Notes: a model not told the origin generated them from the sequence alone. Counted from the first letter of the stretch, positions 34,157 to 58,334 are shown. The stretch is DNA of 64,000 nucleotides from Globodera rostochiensis (GCA_018350325.1 JAEVLN010000016.1:229154-293153); one strand, 5' to 3'. Program-made: numbers and translations.

Positions 34157-36273
34157 TTCGACAGTCTAAAAGTAACTCGAAGTATGAGATTTTAAAATTT
34201 ATAAGTAAAGATGCAATTTGCTTTGGTAATATTGTAGCTCAAGGCTGTGATTTCGTACTTGGATACCAAGTACAGTACTTGGAAACGACCCTCGTACACT
34301 ATAACTTAACGAAGGAAATAGCAATTAAATATGGCATTGAGTTTGGCGTTATGTCATAAAGGGAGAAATTACAGCAGAAATCGAGTTGGTCGCACTTCCA
34401 AAACAAGAATTTTTTTACTTTCCTTGATACTGATTTCGGCGTACTGATTCTGTACTGATTTTCAGGATAATTCGTAATTTTTGAACCAATTTTCTTTAGC
34501 CGCATTCATAAAATTTGGTTGCAAATCTGTTAACAAATTGAGTAGAAAATTCAAAATTTTTGCCAGCAAATCTTACCAACCAATTTGCCACAAATTTTGA
34601 ATTTCATTTTTATTTCTGGAACGCTTTTTGCCCGATATCCAGTCCATCGTAACCACCGGAGAAAAGAATTTTTAAAAAAAGTTCAATTTAGGAGAGTATT
34701 CGGAGGGAGGTTTTAATGCATTTTTATGATCAAAAAATGCAAGTTTTTTTTGCGAATTCTGCTTTATTTAGGGGGGCGGGGGTCGGAGGTGCCGATAGGC
34801 GCCGTCGAGAAATTTTGAATTTTTGACTCAATTTGTTAAGAGATTTGCAACCAAATTTTAAAAATGCGGAAATATTTTTAAGGCTTTTAGGATATTAAGG
34901 AGGGGTCGGGTGGCTCCGATAGGTGCGCCGGGAAAAATTAGGAAAATGTGCTTAAAATTGCAAAAAAAACCATCATTTTTATAAGGTTTTTGTAAGAATC
35001 AATAAAAAGGAGTAAATATTAAATTAAAATAATAAAATTGATTTCACTCGGGGAGTAGAAACTCCGATAGAAAAAAGTAGAGTACGGACCAAACAAATAA
35101 TTGTACAAAAAAACCCAAATATTTGTACATTTTTGAAAAAATCAACACATTTTTCTGAACTTTTTGGTTTAATTTTGTAACAAAGACTTGATTCTGTAAA
35201 AAATTTTCTACCGGTGCCGGCGGACCTCTCCCATTCCTAAAAAAAGTATCGTACTTTTAAAATTTTGATTGCAAAATTCTTAACAAATTGAGTCAAAATT
35301 CAAAATTTTCTCGGCGGCGCCTATCGGCACCCCCGACCGCCACCCCCTAGTAAAGCAGAATTCGCAAAAAGAAATTGGATTTCTGAAAATTCAAAAACCG
35401 GCAAAATTATTGAAATTTTACACAATTTTCTTAGCAATAAAAAAGTTTTGGCATTAAATTCATATATTTACACACCTAAAAAAATTCCGGATTTTTTTCT
35501 GATTTTCCAGCCGGTATTCCTGATTTTTGGGTTTGACAGGTGGCTACCCTGATATTAATATTTCATGAATTTATGATGACTGGTCAGAAAAATGCTATGA
35601 ATAGAACTTTTATTAAAAATTTAAAAAAAAATCGGAAATTTGGGCATTTTATTACGTTTTTAAAATTTTTTTGGGTTTTGTACAAAATTTTGGGTTTTGT
35701 CAACCCAAAAAAAACCAAAACCCAAAAAACAAAAAATGACCAAAACTTTTATACAAATATTTGTTTGGTCTGGTTGTCCGGTCTAGAAAAAAGTCAGAAT
35801 CAGAACTTAACCACTGAGCCAAACGGGCACTGGGTTAAAGTTTTATGCAAAGATATTAAATTAAAGATTTCTAAATTTGTCATTGTGTATTTTTCAAATC
35901 TTTCAAGCCCATAATTCTTTAATGATTTCTCACCAAAAATGCCATCATTACCAGTGCAAAAAAAGTCTCGTTTTCCGAGACTAAAAACCCGAGAACCGAG
36001 ACCGAGACCCAAAAAAACCGAGAAATTTCTCGACTCGAGAACCGAAACCGAGAATCTCGAACAGCTCTAGTATTTACCCATCTTAATTTTATTTAAAAAC
36101 AAAATATTTTGGTAATCCTGTCTTTCATTGGTCCCACAATTAGATAGGATTTAAATTTAACAGTACTTTAAGCAATTGACTTTCCAAAAAGCACCAAAAT
36201 GATGCTAGAGCAGCAGAGATATGACCCCTGGTACTAGTATATGTGTGTGATTTTAGATACTTAAAATTATTAA
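34157..36273. other. Intergenic region with dispersed repeats
   Basis: Contains inverted and direct copies of the CGGCGGCGCC repeat family (34790, 34915, 35305) and an A-box-like tRNA remnant (35811-35821). No supported exons. It also serves as the shared upstream region of the divergent RING and NMT genes. Confidence 0.5.
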
Positions 36274-38389
36274 ATGGCAGACGATGACAAAGAATCAGAA
36301 GAACAAAAGAAAGACGACAAAGAATCAGAAGAACAAAATCAAAAGGATGCTGGAAAACAACAATTTGCAACGATTTCAGCAAAGAAAGGGAAATCAAAAC
36401 AAAAGGAAGTGACGAACGATGCGCAGCCGGCACAACTCAACGCCGACATGGCGGCAGACTTTGCTCGCAAGATCCAAATCATCCAAGCTGCGTCGACAAG
36501 TTCATCGGCAGCAAAAGATCCTATTGAGGCAAAGCACCACAAATACCAATTCTGGGAAACACAACCTGTTCCACAATTCAGTTATTTTGAGTTTACAATT
36601 AGCTTTAACTTAAAAATTAAGACACAAAAATTACGGAAAACAATTACATTGACCCTCCGCTCGACGTTTCCAAAGTGCGCAAAGAGTCGTACTCATTGCC
36701 AGAACCCTTTGTTTGGTCGGACATTGATCTCAACACCAATGAACAACTGGACGAATTGTATACACTTCTGACAGAAAATTATGTGGAGGATGATGAGAAT
36801 ATGTTCCGTTTTGACTATGGCAAAAACTTCCTTAAATGGTAATCATCTTTTCTTAATGAATGTTCTCAAGGCTCATGTTTAGGGCCCTGATGCCACACGG
36901 ATGGCGGCACCAGTGGCATTGTGGCGTCAGGGCAGGCACTTCGGCAAAATTGCTGGCATTTATTGCCGCGGTTCCTGCAACAATTCGCATTTACGATCAA
37001 ACGATTAGAGTTGTCGAAATAAACTTTCTTTGCGTGCACAAAAAGTTGCGCTCCAAACGATTGGCGCCAGTGCTCATCAAAGAGGTTACTCGACGGGTCA
37101 ATTTGCTCGGCGTTTTCCAAGCAACATTCACCGCGGGAATCATTATTCCGAAGCCGGTCTGCACCTGTCGGTACGAATTCACACTGAAAATTCACTTTCA
37201 AGCCCAAACGATTTTTAGTTATTGGCATCGGTCATTGAATCCGAAAAAACTAATTGAGGCGAACTTTTCGCATTTGGGAAAGAATATGACACTCCATCGT
37301 ACTATTAAGCTCTACAAACTTCCGGAAGTGAGTCCATCCGAGTTTCAAGACCTTATTTTAACATTTTCTCTTTTCAGAACACCGAGTCTCATCTGACACC
37401 GTTAAACAAAGACTTCGTTCAAGGCGCCTTTAAGTTGCTCAGCGAATATCTGAGCAAGTTTGACTTGGCCCCCGTCTTTACTGTCGAGGAGTTTGAACAT
37501 TTCTTTCTGCCGCGCGACGATGTCATTTACACTTATGTGGTCGAGGTAACCAACCGGTCTAAGGCTAAAAATGACTGGAGAGGTTCATTCTTTTGACATA
37601 GAAATAAACGTAAACTCGAAAATGTTTTCTTAGTTATCAGCGAGTGACCCGTAAATCCTCTCCGTTTCGTTAAAAAACATTCTTTTCTAATACGATGGGA
37701 TGGGGGCAAATTCAAAAGTCGATTTTAAACCTCCAGAGACCAAAAATCAACTGAATTTTTTTTTGAGTTTGGATTAGTTGATATTGTTCGGATCATGGTG
37801 GGCGAATTAAAAAATAAACCCGAAAGGTCCTAAAAGCCGAAAACCCGGAACCGAATGTTTGCCCACCTCTGGTAAGGAAAAAGGGAAATGTGCGTTAAGC
37901 GGGGTGGACGCAATTGCGGGTTGTCAAATAGCGCCATTTTTTGGGGGCCGTAACTGTTGCACATTTGATCCGATTGCGTCCGCCTTTGGTGAGAAGCCCA
38001 TACCATTCTCTGGTTTTCTTGTGTAGGACAGTGGAACGGTGACCGATCTGATAAGCTTCTACAGCCTCCCTTCAACGATCATGCACCATACCCATCACAA
38101 AAGTATAAAAGCTGCTTATTCCTTCTATAATGTTGCCGGAAGTGTCCCACTGATTCGGCTTATGAACGATGCATTGATTTTGGCCAGAAATGTTGGTTTC
38201 GAATCGTCGATTATTAACATTTTGATTCAGCTTGGTTTTGACGTGTTCAACGCATTGGACCTGATGGACAACAAAGGAATTCTGGAGGATCTCAAATTTG
38301 GCATCGGAGACGGCAATTTACAATATTATCTTTACAACTGGAAATGCCCTGACATTGCCCCCGACCGGATTGGACTGGTCCTTCAGTGA
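36274..38389 (+). CDS. nmt-1: Glycylpeptide N-myristoyltransferase
   Basis: Transfers myristate from myristoyl-CoA to N-terminal glycine of target proteins in the cytosol. Seven exons fit in phase: 36274-36580, 36622-36838, 36883-37170, 37219-37327, 37378-37545, 38027-38191 and 38231-38389, giving 470 aa, a normal length. The N-terminus is Lys/Glu-rich, as in animal NMTs. The catalytic GNAT fold is clear: [66 protein letters not shown] (across an intron), [31 protein letters not shown] and the C-terminal GLVLQ with its catalytic terminal carboxylate. The last intron is only 39 nt, a multiple of three and free of stops. The family is essential in animals. The 3' end converges on the glutamate receptor gene. 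Confidence 0.5.
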
Positions 38390-39074
38390 TCGGCTGAGAC
38401 AAAACGCTTAGTTAGTAACTGACAAATGAGTCGAATGAAATGGAAAGAATTATTTCGATTTTGGTTTCATTCTTTCTATTATAATCGTTACATTGGCAGG
38501 GACAAACATTTCGGGGGGGGGGTCGGCCTAAGAGCGCCATTGGAAGAAATTTTTGCAAGAATACACGCTTTTTGTTAATCTTCTGCGACCCTTTCTTTGG
38601 CTTATTTAAAGATCTAGAGGCGTAAGAATTGGTTCAAACTGCTGAATTTTTCTTCATTGTTGTCATTGCATATTTTATTTAGTTAGAATAAAATAGAAAA
38701 CTAATGAATGATTTAAAAGAAGAATCTGTCGGAAATGGCGCATCCGGACAGACACTATGCCGGGTGTATGGGGCAGTTCGGTCATTGGTTGGATTCGACG
38801 GTTCTCTGCTCACACGGCCGTGTTGTACGGGTGCCTTTTTCCGTGTGATTGTCCCCCCGCACTGCTGCCCCGTTTCTTCGCGCTTTTTCTAAACGCGGCG
38901 CCCGAGGCGTTGTTATCGTTGGCACAGTATGAGGGAGGCGGCGGTATTTGCTTGGAGCCGTCTCTTTTCTGAGGCGACGCTGCGGTGCCGCCGCAGAAAG
39001 CGCTGGGCTCGGCATAATTTGCCGGAAGGAGTGAGTCCGCCTAGAAGTGTGGGGGGAGGGGGGGGGGGGGAAAG
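38390..39074. other. Intergenic region between convergent genes
   Basis: A + strand open stretch at 38757-38972 has ordinary base composition but no recognised domain. A poly-A-like ATAAAATAG lies near 38690. G run at 39055-39070. Confidence 0.5.
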
Positions 39075-50100
<11,026 letters not shown>

Positions 50101-50537
50101 TTTCGCATAAATTGGGCTTTTAGTGGTGAACGAAAATGAATATTTTTGGAAGTTGAATGGGTGAAGGAATTTTGGGGAGAGCGGGGACCATCAAATGAAA
50201 ACGACAGAAAACACTCCGACCCCCCCCCCAGCCGACCCTTCCGTTTTTGGGACGGAAACATCCCAATCGACGGCGCTTTCCCCAATAAAATTGCCTCCCC
50301 ACTCGGACTGCCCATCGCCACCAATTACCCTCAAACGGGCAAAGGCATTTCGCCGGAGGGGGGGGGGGGAATGACTGCCGAATGGACCCTTAAAGGATAA
50401 ATTGAAAATGCAAATTCGCCGGAGGATAAGGTAGTCGGGTTGGTCCATTCTACATACCCCTGAGGGAATGCAAATTCAAAAAAAAAGAAATTTTATTAAA
50501 AGCAAAAGGGCACAACAAAACTCAATTCAACTACTTC

Positions 50538-53197
50538 TTATTGTTCCTCATCACTTGCACTTTCGTCTGCCCTTCCCGTCTCCACGTCACTCAGCAAATC
50601 CCCGAAGAAGCCGTCCTCGTCGGCCCTCTTCCGCTTCCTCTCCTCCCTCTGACTGCGTTTAAATCCCCGCATGTCTTGTGCAGTCAGCGCCGGAATGTCC
50701 TTCACGAGTTCTTCGGTCGAGTAAAAGTTGAGCCTCGTCCCGTCGGCGCTTGTCGTGATCAGCGAAGTGCCGTCCGCCGTCTTCGCCAAAACGTCCACTC
50801 CCCCGGGGCGCGGAATGCCGCACAATGTTTTGTTGGGATTAACGTGCAGAAACCTCAAAAGTTATTTGTTTGGGACGTAATGCCTTCAAAGAAGCGTTGT
50901 CAATCGGTCACTCCCCAAACCTTTCCTAATTGTCTTAATGATCAATCGTTTTCCGATCACTTGCCTCATCTCCTCAGCTGTTGACGCACTCGCGAGAAGC
51001 AAATTGTTTCGCAAGACGACGATTCGCTCGACGCCCATCAGAAACGGCGTGTCCACGCGCTCGCGGATGTTGCCGAATTGGCCGTTGTTAAACACCTCAA
51101 TGTGCCCGTCAGCTGCGCCCACGTAAGTGAATCTGCCCGAACAAATGCAATTAGAAGATAAACTGTACAATTTCCCCATAATTTGGATGGATTCCGTCAA
51201 TTCTCCGACAATTTCCCCATAATTTGGATGGATTCCGTCAATTCTCCGACAATTTCCCCATAATTTGGATGGATTCCGTCAATTCTCCGACAATTTCCCC
51301 ATAATTTGGATGGATTCCGTCAATTCTCCGACAATTTCCCCATAATTTGGATGGATTCCGTCAATTCTCCGACAATTTCCCCATAATTTGGATGGATTCC
51401 GTCAATTCTCCGACAATTTCCCCATAATTTGGATGGATTCCGTCAATTCTCCGACAATTTCCCCATAATTTGGATGGATTCCGTCAATTCTCCGACAATT
51501 TCCCCATAATTTGGATGGATTCCGTCAATTCTCCGACAATTTCCCCATAATTTGGATGGATTCCGTCAATCTCGAATTCCCATAATTTGGATCACGTCAA
51601 TTCTCCGACAATTTCCCCATAATTTGGATGGATTCCGTCAATTCTCCGACAATTTCCCCATAATTTGGATGGATTCCGTCAATTCTCCGACAATTTCCCC
51701 ATAATTTGGATGGATTCCGTCAATTCTCCGACAATTTCCCCATAATTTGGATGGATTCCGTCAATTCTCCGACAATTTCCCCATAATTTGGATGGATTCC
51801 GTCAATTCTCCGACAATTTCCCCATAATTTGGATGGATTCCGTCAATTCTCCGACAATTTCCCCATAATTTGGATGGATTCCGTCAATTCTCCGACAATT
51901 TCCCCATAATTTGGATGGATTCCGTCAATTCTCCGACAATTTCCCCATAATTTGGATGGATTCCGTCAATTCTCCGACAATTTCCCCATAATTTGGATGG
52001 ATTCCGTCAATTCTCCGACAATTTCCCCATAATTTGGATGGATTCCGTCAATTCTCCGAAAACCTTTCGGTCACCGCCAAACTGAGCAATTCGCTGTGCA
52101 TTGTTTCGGATTTGACGCGCATTTTCCCTTTCTGCGTGTCGTAAGCGGCCAAAGTGCCGTCCCCACTCGCGGCCAACAAATTGTTCCTCCAAAAGTGGAG
52201 AGAGTCTAAGCCAAAAACAATTAAAGCAAAACGCGTAACTGTGGACCGAATCATTTGCTCCATGGAGTGCTAATTGTAGTTTGCTGTATTTTTGTTATTT
52301 TCCCCCCAAAAAAGTCTTTAAAATTCGCTAAAGGGTGCCCTGGCGGTGCCTATAGGCGCCACCGTTTTGAAATTTTGATTCAATTTGTTAAGAAATTTGC
52401 AACCAATTGAATAAATTACGAATGTTGCAAAATTCGGAAAACAAAAATTTAAAAAGGGAAGGAGAAACGGCGGGGGGGGGGGGGAAACAAAGTGCACAAC
52501 GATTTTCGTTGGGAGTTTTGTCATTTGGGGGAATAAAGTTTGTACTTCTTTTCCGAGTGAACTGAACTGATAATGTCCTCCTGCTCTTTGAAAGTGTGCA
52601 CGTTTGGCTTGGACTGCCCGAAGTCCCACGTTTTTATCTGAAAATGCTTTCGATCGGAGACTTTGCCCCGTCGGACTTCGCCATTCTCTGTCCCAGTCGC
52701 AAATTGTCGTTGACCCCACGGCAGTAATTCGATTGCGTTCGGCCGGCTTTTATGCCCTTCGCGAATGCAGCGAACTCTTTGCCCGGTCTCAATGTCAAAC
52801 AGACAAATGGCCCTTAATTCCTTTTTTGTAGCCGACAGAAGATCATTTATGCGAAAATCCATCATGGCCCCCCCGGCGTTGCACTCGTATAAACGGATTA
52901 CCTGTTTGAACTCGTCGCGTAAAGCGAAGCACCATCTTCGGAAATTTGTACTGCTCTAACGGCCTTTTTCATCCGTTTCCGCCATAATTCGGAAAATTTG
53001 ATGAAATGTCCCATCGACGGGGTAATTCTTCGCTGCGTCTCGAAGGAAAAGCATTGGACAGACCCATCTAAGAAGCCGAGACAAATGATGTTTCGCCCAC
53101 AATTCGATGTATTTGTAGAGAGTGCCGCGACGGGCGTGCCAAACACTTTCTCCATGGAGCGAGAGACTGAAGATGGACACGACAACGCTGAAACCAT
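50538..53197 (-). CDS. WDR55-like WD-repeat nucleolar protein
   Basis: WD40 beta-propeller protein of the WDR55/Jip5 family, which acts in the nucleolus in rRNA processing and large-subunit assembly. The start exon (53197 to about 52910) reads GRNIICLGFLDGSVQCFSFE, followed by AVRAVQISEDGASLYATSS. The next exons give ICLFDIETGQRVRCI, NAIELLPWGQRQFATGTENG with IWDFG, NNLLAASGDGTLAAYD (about 52150-52190), TYVGAADGHIEVFNNGQFG (exon starting 51132) and KTADGTSLITTSADGTRLNF. The tail is acidic and basic, with a FFGDLLSDVE motif like the DDFFAGL box of human WDR55. Intron 51133-52063 is filled with a 41 bp array. Spacing to VPS51 upstream is 384 bp and to the receptor start downstream 437 bp, all on the same strand. 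Internal exon boundaries were only partly resolved. Confidence 0.5.
51163..52062. repeat. 41 bp tandem array in a WDR55 intron
   Basis: About 22 copies of CCATAATTTGGATGGATTCC followed by GTCAATTCTCCGACAATTTCC, nearly identical except one shortened unit near 51571-51600. The array begins at the donor: the host strand reads GAAAG then GTTTTCGGAGAATTGACGG, the first unit being a diverged copy. It accounts for almost all of a 931 nt intron. Confidence 0.5.
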
Positions 53198-53581
53198 TCT
53201 TTAAACACCCCCCGGTTTGTTTTGCGATTATCGCATTTTGAGGAGACTATATCGACAGCACTGTTACCTACCTTTCAAAAGCCACGATCAGATCAACAAT
53301 AGCCCTTAGTGATAAAAAAAACAAAGAAAGTTTTGAATTTTTTCGATAATAAGTAATTTGCGCGGTTTTTTTGAGCAGATGACCATTGAACATTAATCAA
53401 CAGAGATCATGGACATAACATCCAAATGCATTTTTATATACTTCCTTTATGTATTAAATAATTTATTGAAATATTTGCGAAAAAATGTCCATCTTTCATA
53501 TTTCTTCACAAATTCTTTTGACTACTGACGGGTCCAACAGTTTCGGTTGGGCACATTGGTTCACTTTATAAAAGAAAATGG
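53198..53581. other. Short same-strand spacer WDR55-VPS51
   Basis: AT-rich 384 bp with no gene. A spacing of this size between co-directional housekeeping genes is compatible with a nematode operon. Confidence 0.5.
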
Positions 53582-56500
53582 TTAATGAGTCGCACCAACT
53601 TCAAAAAAAGAAGCATTTTTACCCGCTGCTGTGACAATGTCTTCAATGCACGTGTTCAACATGTGCTCGTCAGCCACAAAATACCAAAGCCTTTGTCGCA
53701 CATATGCACAATCCACTTGAAGCTGTTCAAAGCCTTGGCGAGAAAATTTTTGCGCTCGCACAAAATCGCAAAATGCAAGAAGCAGCAGACGAACAATGGC
53801 GCCCATAACCTGTGAAAACCCAAACTAACAGGAGATAAATAACAGCGACCATTGAAGATATTAAAATTATTCTTTCAAAATATTTTAGGCGATTCGTCAC
53901 CCACGACAAAATCAGCAATATCCCAACTCACGACATCCCGGCGGAATTCCATGGTCATCGTCGCCACTGTTTCAGCTGACAAAATGCCGACTCCCTCTTC
54001 AGGCGTTTCAGTGTCGCCCCACAACCGCTCGACGATGCCTCCACTGCTGACAGATGAAGCGTCGTTGTACACACTGCTGGCAGCACTTGCCGCTCGACGC
54101 ATCGTAGCATAACTGCGAAGCGGAAGATGGGAATTAATCACAGTGAATTGGTCCAAATTTAGACAAATTTCCAAAGAGCCAAAAATGCACGATTTGTAAC
54201 CAAATACGGTAATTTTTGAAGTTTTAAGGAATTGGTTTTTGGCGAGATTGGGGTACGTTTCGTTCCCAATCATTTTCACATATATAGTACAATTGACGCC
54301 AGGTTATCTGGAACCCAAATACTCAATTTCGCTAACAATACTTGAAGAGGTAATAATAACGTTTAAAGCTTTGAGCTAAGCAAAGTCCTCCGAGATTAAG
54401 CCTAGCCTAAAAAAATTAGAAATTTTGGTTTCCGATTCAATCTTCAATTAATCATTGTTTATTATGGCTCGCTTTCTCGCCACGCTCTAAGAGCCTAAAC
54501 CAAAGCAAGCCTAAGCTTGACACTTCGTACGACATACCCTCGAAGAGAATCCGGAGTACGCTCTTTCAGCTTTGCCAAACCACCGTCATCCATCTGAAAA
54601 TGCGACTGTTTGAACAGTTCTTTAACAGACATTTCACAAAGGTGCAAAGGTCGCGGTTCATCTCCTCCACAGAGAGCGCCAAATGTTTGACCAAAGAACG
54701 AACATGACGTGGGGATTCGGTGCATCCGTTCCAGTCAAATAATTCGATGCTCCGTCCAGCCAACTAAACCCAAACTTTAAGAACTGAACGATTTGGTTGA
54801 ATTATCGCTGAAAAGTAACAAAAAAGACTTGGATTAATTCTTTGCTCTGCGCCTCCACATATTTCCGTAAAAGATCATCGACCGTCCTTTTCAGTGGGTT
54901 AGCCAAATCGCCGATTGGTGTCAACGAATGCGTTTGCTGTTCAGCGGCAAATTCACTTAGTCTAAATGGAATAAATTGGATTGAGGACAAATGGGAAATT
55001 ATTTCAAACAAAATTAAAAAAAGAATAACCTAACCGAATCAAATAACAAACCGGTACTGCTCCTGGCAAAGCTCCATCAAATATTCCAAGTGCTTTAAAT
55101 GCAAATTTCGCAAAAAGGTCGCCAGTACAACCAATTCGACAGCCTTTCCCGTCGCCTGTTCACCCTTTTCATTGCTCTGAAAACCGTCCCCCCCAATCTT
55201 TTTGTCAATTTCGCGCAGCAAATCTTTAATTGCTCCGACAATTATCTGCTCGTGAACATCAAAGCCAAAAAGAGGCTGAAAATGAGGAATAGTCGAGAAA
55301 ATGATGTCACTGGCCGTGAACCTTAATTTTGCAAAAATAATAATTTGGGGGGGGGGAAGAATTATTGACCGACATTAAAAGGGCTGCCAAGGCTCCTTTG
55401 ACAGAATGGATAAAGCCATTTTCGAGTGTTTCCAATGTTTTTTTCAGCAACTCATTTCGGTCGGATTGGAAAAGGCTGGATGCTCGGAAAGTACGTCCCG
55501 TGTCACTCTGTGAAGAGGACAGAGACGGCGGCGAATTCAGCAAATTTGTAAAAATCTGAAAGAATGGATGAAATTAGCAATGACTTTCACCAAACATCAA
55601 TGTTTGTTTTTTGCACAGAGTTCAGAATATTCCGACGACAATTTGCTATTTGATGACGAGCTGCAAACGATGGAAATGAAAGAAAATGGAATTTATGACG
55701 CGTTGTGTTATTTGAGTCGTAGCCCATTTTCCCAAATGGTTACTACTCGAACACAACAAGAAGCCCATTTTTTGAAGATAATTACAAAGTTTCAGAATTC
55801 AGCACCAAACAAACTAACCACTTCTCTGCACTAATTCAGCGTTAAATCGCAAAAAGTTGTAGCCTTAATCAAAAAAACCAAATGTAAGCATAGCAAAATG
55901 TCCATCTACCAGAGGAGAGTCGTGACAAAACGGATATTTTGCGGAAAATTCTGTCCAGCGCTTTCACAAAAAGTGCACATTCGCTTACGCTTTCTTCATA
56001 CTCAAAACGTCCACAAACAATGAGTTCAAAACGACCCATAACACGTTCAAGCAGATGAACCAACTCGGCCTTCGATGTCTATAAATGATTTAATTCGGCA
56101 GATTTTGCCAATCCGTCTTAATTATCCACCTGTTTGGCAAAAAGCTGAAGAAATGTTGACGCCATCAGCGAAAGATTAGTAAGGAAATGGCAACATCCGA
56201 TGTCAACAAATTCGAAAATATCTTTGAACCGACCACCGTCCCGAATCGCCGAATTTGTTTCCAATTGATTCAATTCCAAGCCGATTTCTGCCTCCCAATT
56301 AACCAGCAAAATTTTCTCCAATTCATTTTCTTGCTCTCCCAATCGTTTTAATAGAGTGACCGACTTAATGGTCTCTGTTAAATTAGGCATTCAAATTTCT
56401 GTTTTAAACCCTACCTCAATAGTTTCTTCGGCAGAAATTAGACGTCCTTTTAGTGACTCATGCAGCTTAAATAGAAAAGTCAGTGGAAAGAATGGGCAGA

Positions 56501-57883
56501 CAATTAGTTATTTCCCTCCTAATAGCCTCATTAGAGCTAAATGTCAGATTACATAGATTTAGAAGGGCTATATTCTCCAATGCAGAAACCCTAACATATT
56601 TGATCGTCAAGATGTTGGCAGTAATTGCTTATTGTTAGCTTAAAGAAAGCATAAATTCATCGAGATTTCGAAGCAACCTTGGTCTTTAGGTCTCGGATTA
56701 TGTGATCTGTGTCTTTTGCAATGCCTTTCAACGACTGCAAATATCCAAACTTTTGTATTTTTGGCTGGAATGCAATATAGGTATCAACTGCCTTCGCTAG
56801 TTCACGATTTTTAACAGATTCCTATAAAATAAAATGATAGAAAAAAATCAAATCATTGTGGTTGATACCTGCAATATTTGAGGAACTTTTATCAAAAACT
56901 CGAGCCTTTTAACGGCGTCTTTTGCATCATTTAGCCTCTTCACAGTCTCACAATTTTTTGAAAATTTTTCCGTCAGTGAATTTGAAAGAACGGTTATGTG
57001 CTTCATCCGCGTAGAAAGATCACGCATTCCCTTAAGGTTAAAAGAAATTAAGGAATGGTTGCATTTAACCGCGAGTGGCAGTTGAAAAGTTTCATATAAT
57101 GTTTATGCTAATGAAGAAATCTGGTTAAAAGAGACATCTTTACTTTCATTTTCAGATCGATGTGAATATTTAAACTTTGTGAGGGTAGTCGCTTCCGGAC
57201 GGACCCCAACTCGTTCCCGGCCAAGTTCCCCTTTTAAGTAGTTTTTTGGTTATAACTTCTTTCAAATCTAACCAAATCAAACATTGAAGTTATGACGAAA
57301 AAACTACTGAAAGGGGGAACGAGTTGGGGTGGAACAAGTTGGCCGGGGACGAGTTGGGGTTTTACCGTCACCTCCAAAGTTTCAAATCACTATCATCGCT
57401 TTGCAAGAAAGCGAGAGTGATCCAACACACACACAAGTTTCACGTGATAGCAGGCTTATTTGATTTTATTAGCTACCAAGAAAACTCCAAAGGTTTAGCC
57501 AAGACAAAACCCCGACCGTGGGGGGGGGGGGCTCCCGTTTTACGCCCCCAAAGCTTATGGCTTTATCAGATAGTAAAAAACTCCAAATGAAACAGCTCTA
57601 TTAACTCACATTCTGAGTGTCGTTAAGTCGATTTTGCACATCCCTAACCGTACTTGTTGCGTTCAGAAATTTGCTGTAGTTCTCATAAACGAGCGATTGC
57701 ATTTCTGAGTCAAGGCGACGAACATTGTTAACCTTAAATTAAACTTTAGATCGGAAATTAGTTAATGGATCAATCAAAACATACCATATCCTGTTCAACT
57801 GCTACCAACTCTTCCAAACCTTTTCGTCTAAGTAAATCTTGGACATAGAGTTCTGCGTTGAATTGGGGCGAATTCAAATCCAT
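53582..57883 (-). CDS. vps-51: VPS51 subunit of the GARP/EARP tethering complexes
   Basis: VPS51 (Ang2/fat-free) tethers endosome-derived vesicles at the trans-Golgi with VPS52, VPS53 and VPS54 or VPS50. The start exon (57883) reads MDLNSPQFNAELYVQDLLRR and LEELVAVEQDM. The next gives the diagnostic VRRLDSEMQSLVYENYSKFL and ATSTVRDVQNRLND, the conserved N-terminal coiled-coil region. Then MRDLSTRMKHI and DAVKRLEFLIKVPQILQ follow. Later exons (56390, 56063, 55543, 55221, 55011, 54763, 54279) are weakly conserved helical segments. The final exon (53806-53582) reads FSRQGFEQLQVDCAYVRQRL with WYFVADE, matching the VPS51 C-terminal FSRFGLQQVQVDCHFL motif. Several middle exon boundaries are approximate. 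One intron holds the palindrome at 57195-57370. It is divergent from the FLYWCH/TSC22 gene with 451 bp between starts. Confidence 0.5.
57195..57370. mobile_element. Small palindromic element in a VPS51 intron
   Basis: CCCAACTCGTTCCCGGCCAA and TTTTTTGGTTATAACTTC are mirrored by GAAGTTATGACGAAAAAA and TTGGCCGGGGACGAGTTGGG. Same ends as the larger element at 5320-5690, so the two are members of one family. Confidence 0.5.
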
Positions 57884-58334
57884 CAATGCAGATGTCTTTT
57901 ATGATTAATAGCTTATTTGGAATAGCTCACAGACTTCAAATCACCCAAACAATTATTTGTAGGTTTCTTAAATGCTTAAAATGAATATTCCATCAAATCG
58001 CTCACACCTTTAAACCGGTTTAAAGAACTAGCACTGAAATGGCCACTAATTTGTAAGCTGAAAAACGGAAGCCGGTCCCGCTAAATTTCGAATTCCCGTT
58101 TTATGTAATTATTTGGCTAAAGGTTTAACATTTTTTAATTTAACAATTTTTGGTCCAGTTTTCATGTCTTCGAACCGAATCCATGGCTAATTGCGCCGTT
58201 CTGGATTTGGTCCGTTCCGGGTCCGGCACAATTTTGAATTCGAAAATTTGATTTTGCCTCGGGCTATGGGTACCTCTCAGAATTTTCAGTTTTACCGTAT
58301 TAAAATAAAATGTATTGATTTTTTGCAGTACAAG
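57884..58334. promoter_or_regulatory. Shared upstream region of divergent VPS51 and FLYWCH/TSC22 genes
   Basis: 451 bp between two divergent starts and thus a candidate bidirectional promoter. No clear TATA motif or SL acceptor could be assigned, though TTTTGCAG at 58321-58328 just before the FLYWCH start is a plausible trans-splice or intron acceptor. Confidence 0.5.

Noticed and set aside
51163..52062. CRISPR-like regular repeat
   Set aside because: Head-to-tail 41 bp units without spacers, inside a WD40 gene intron.
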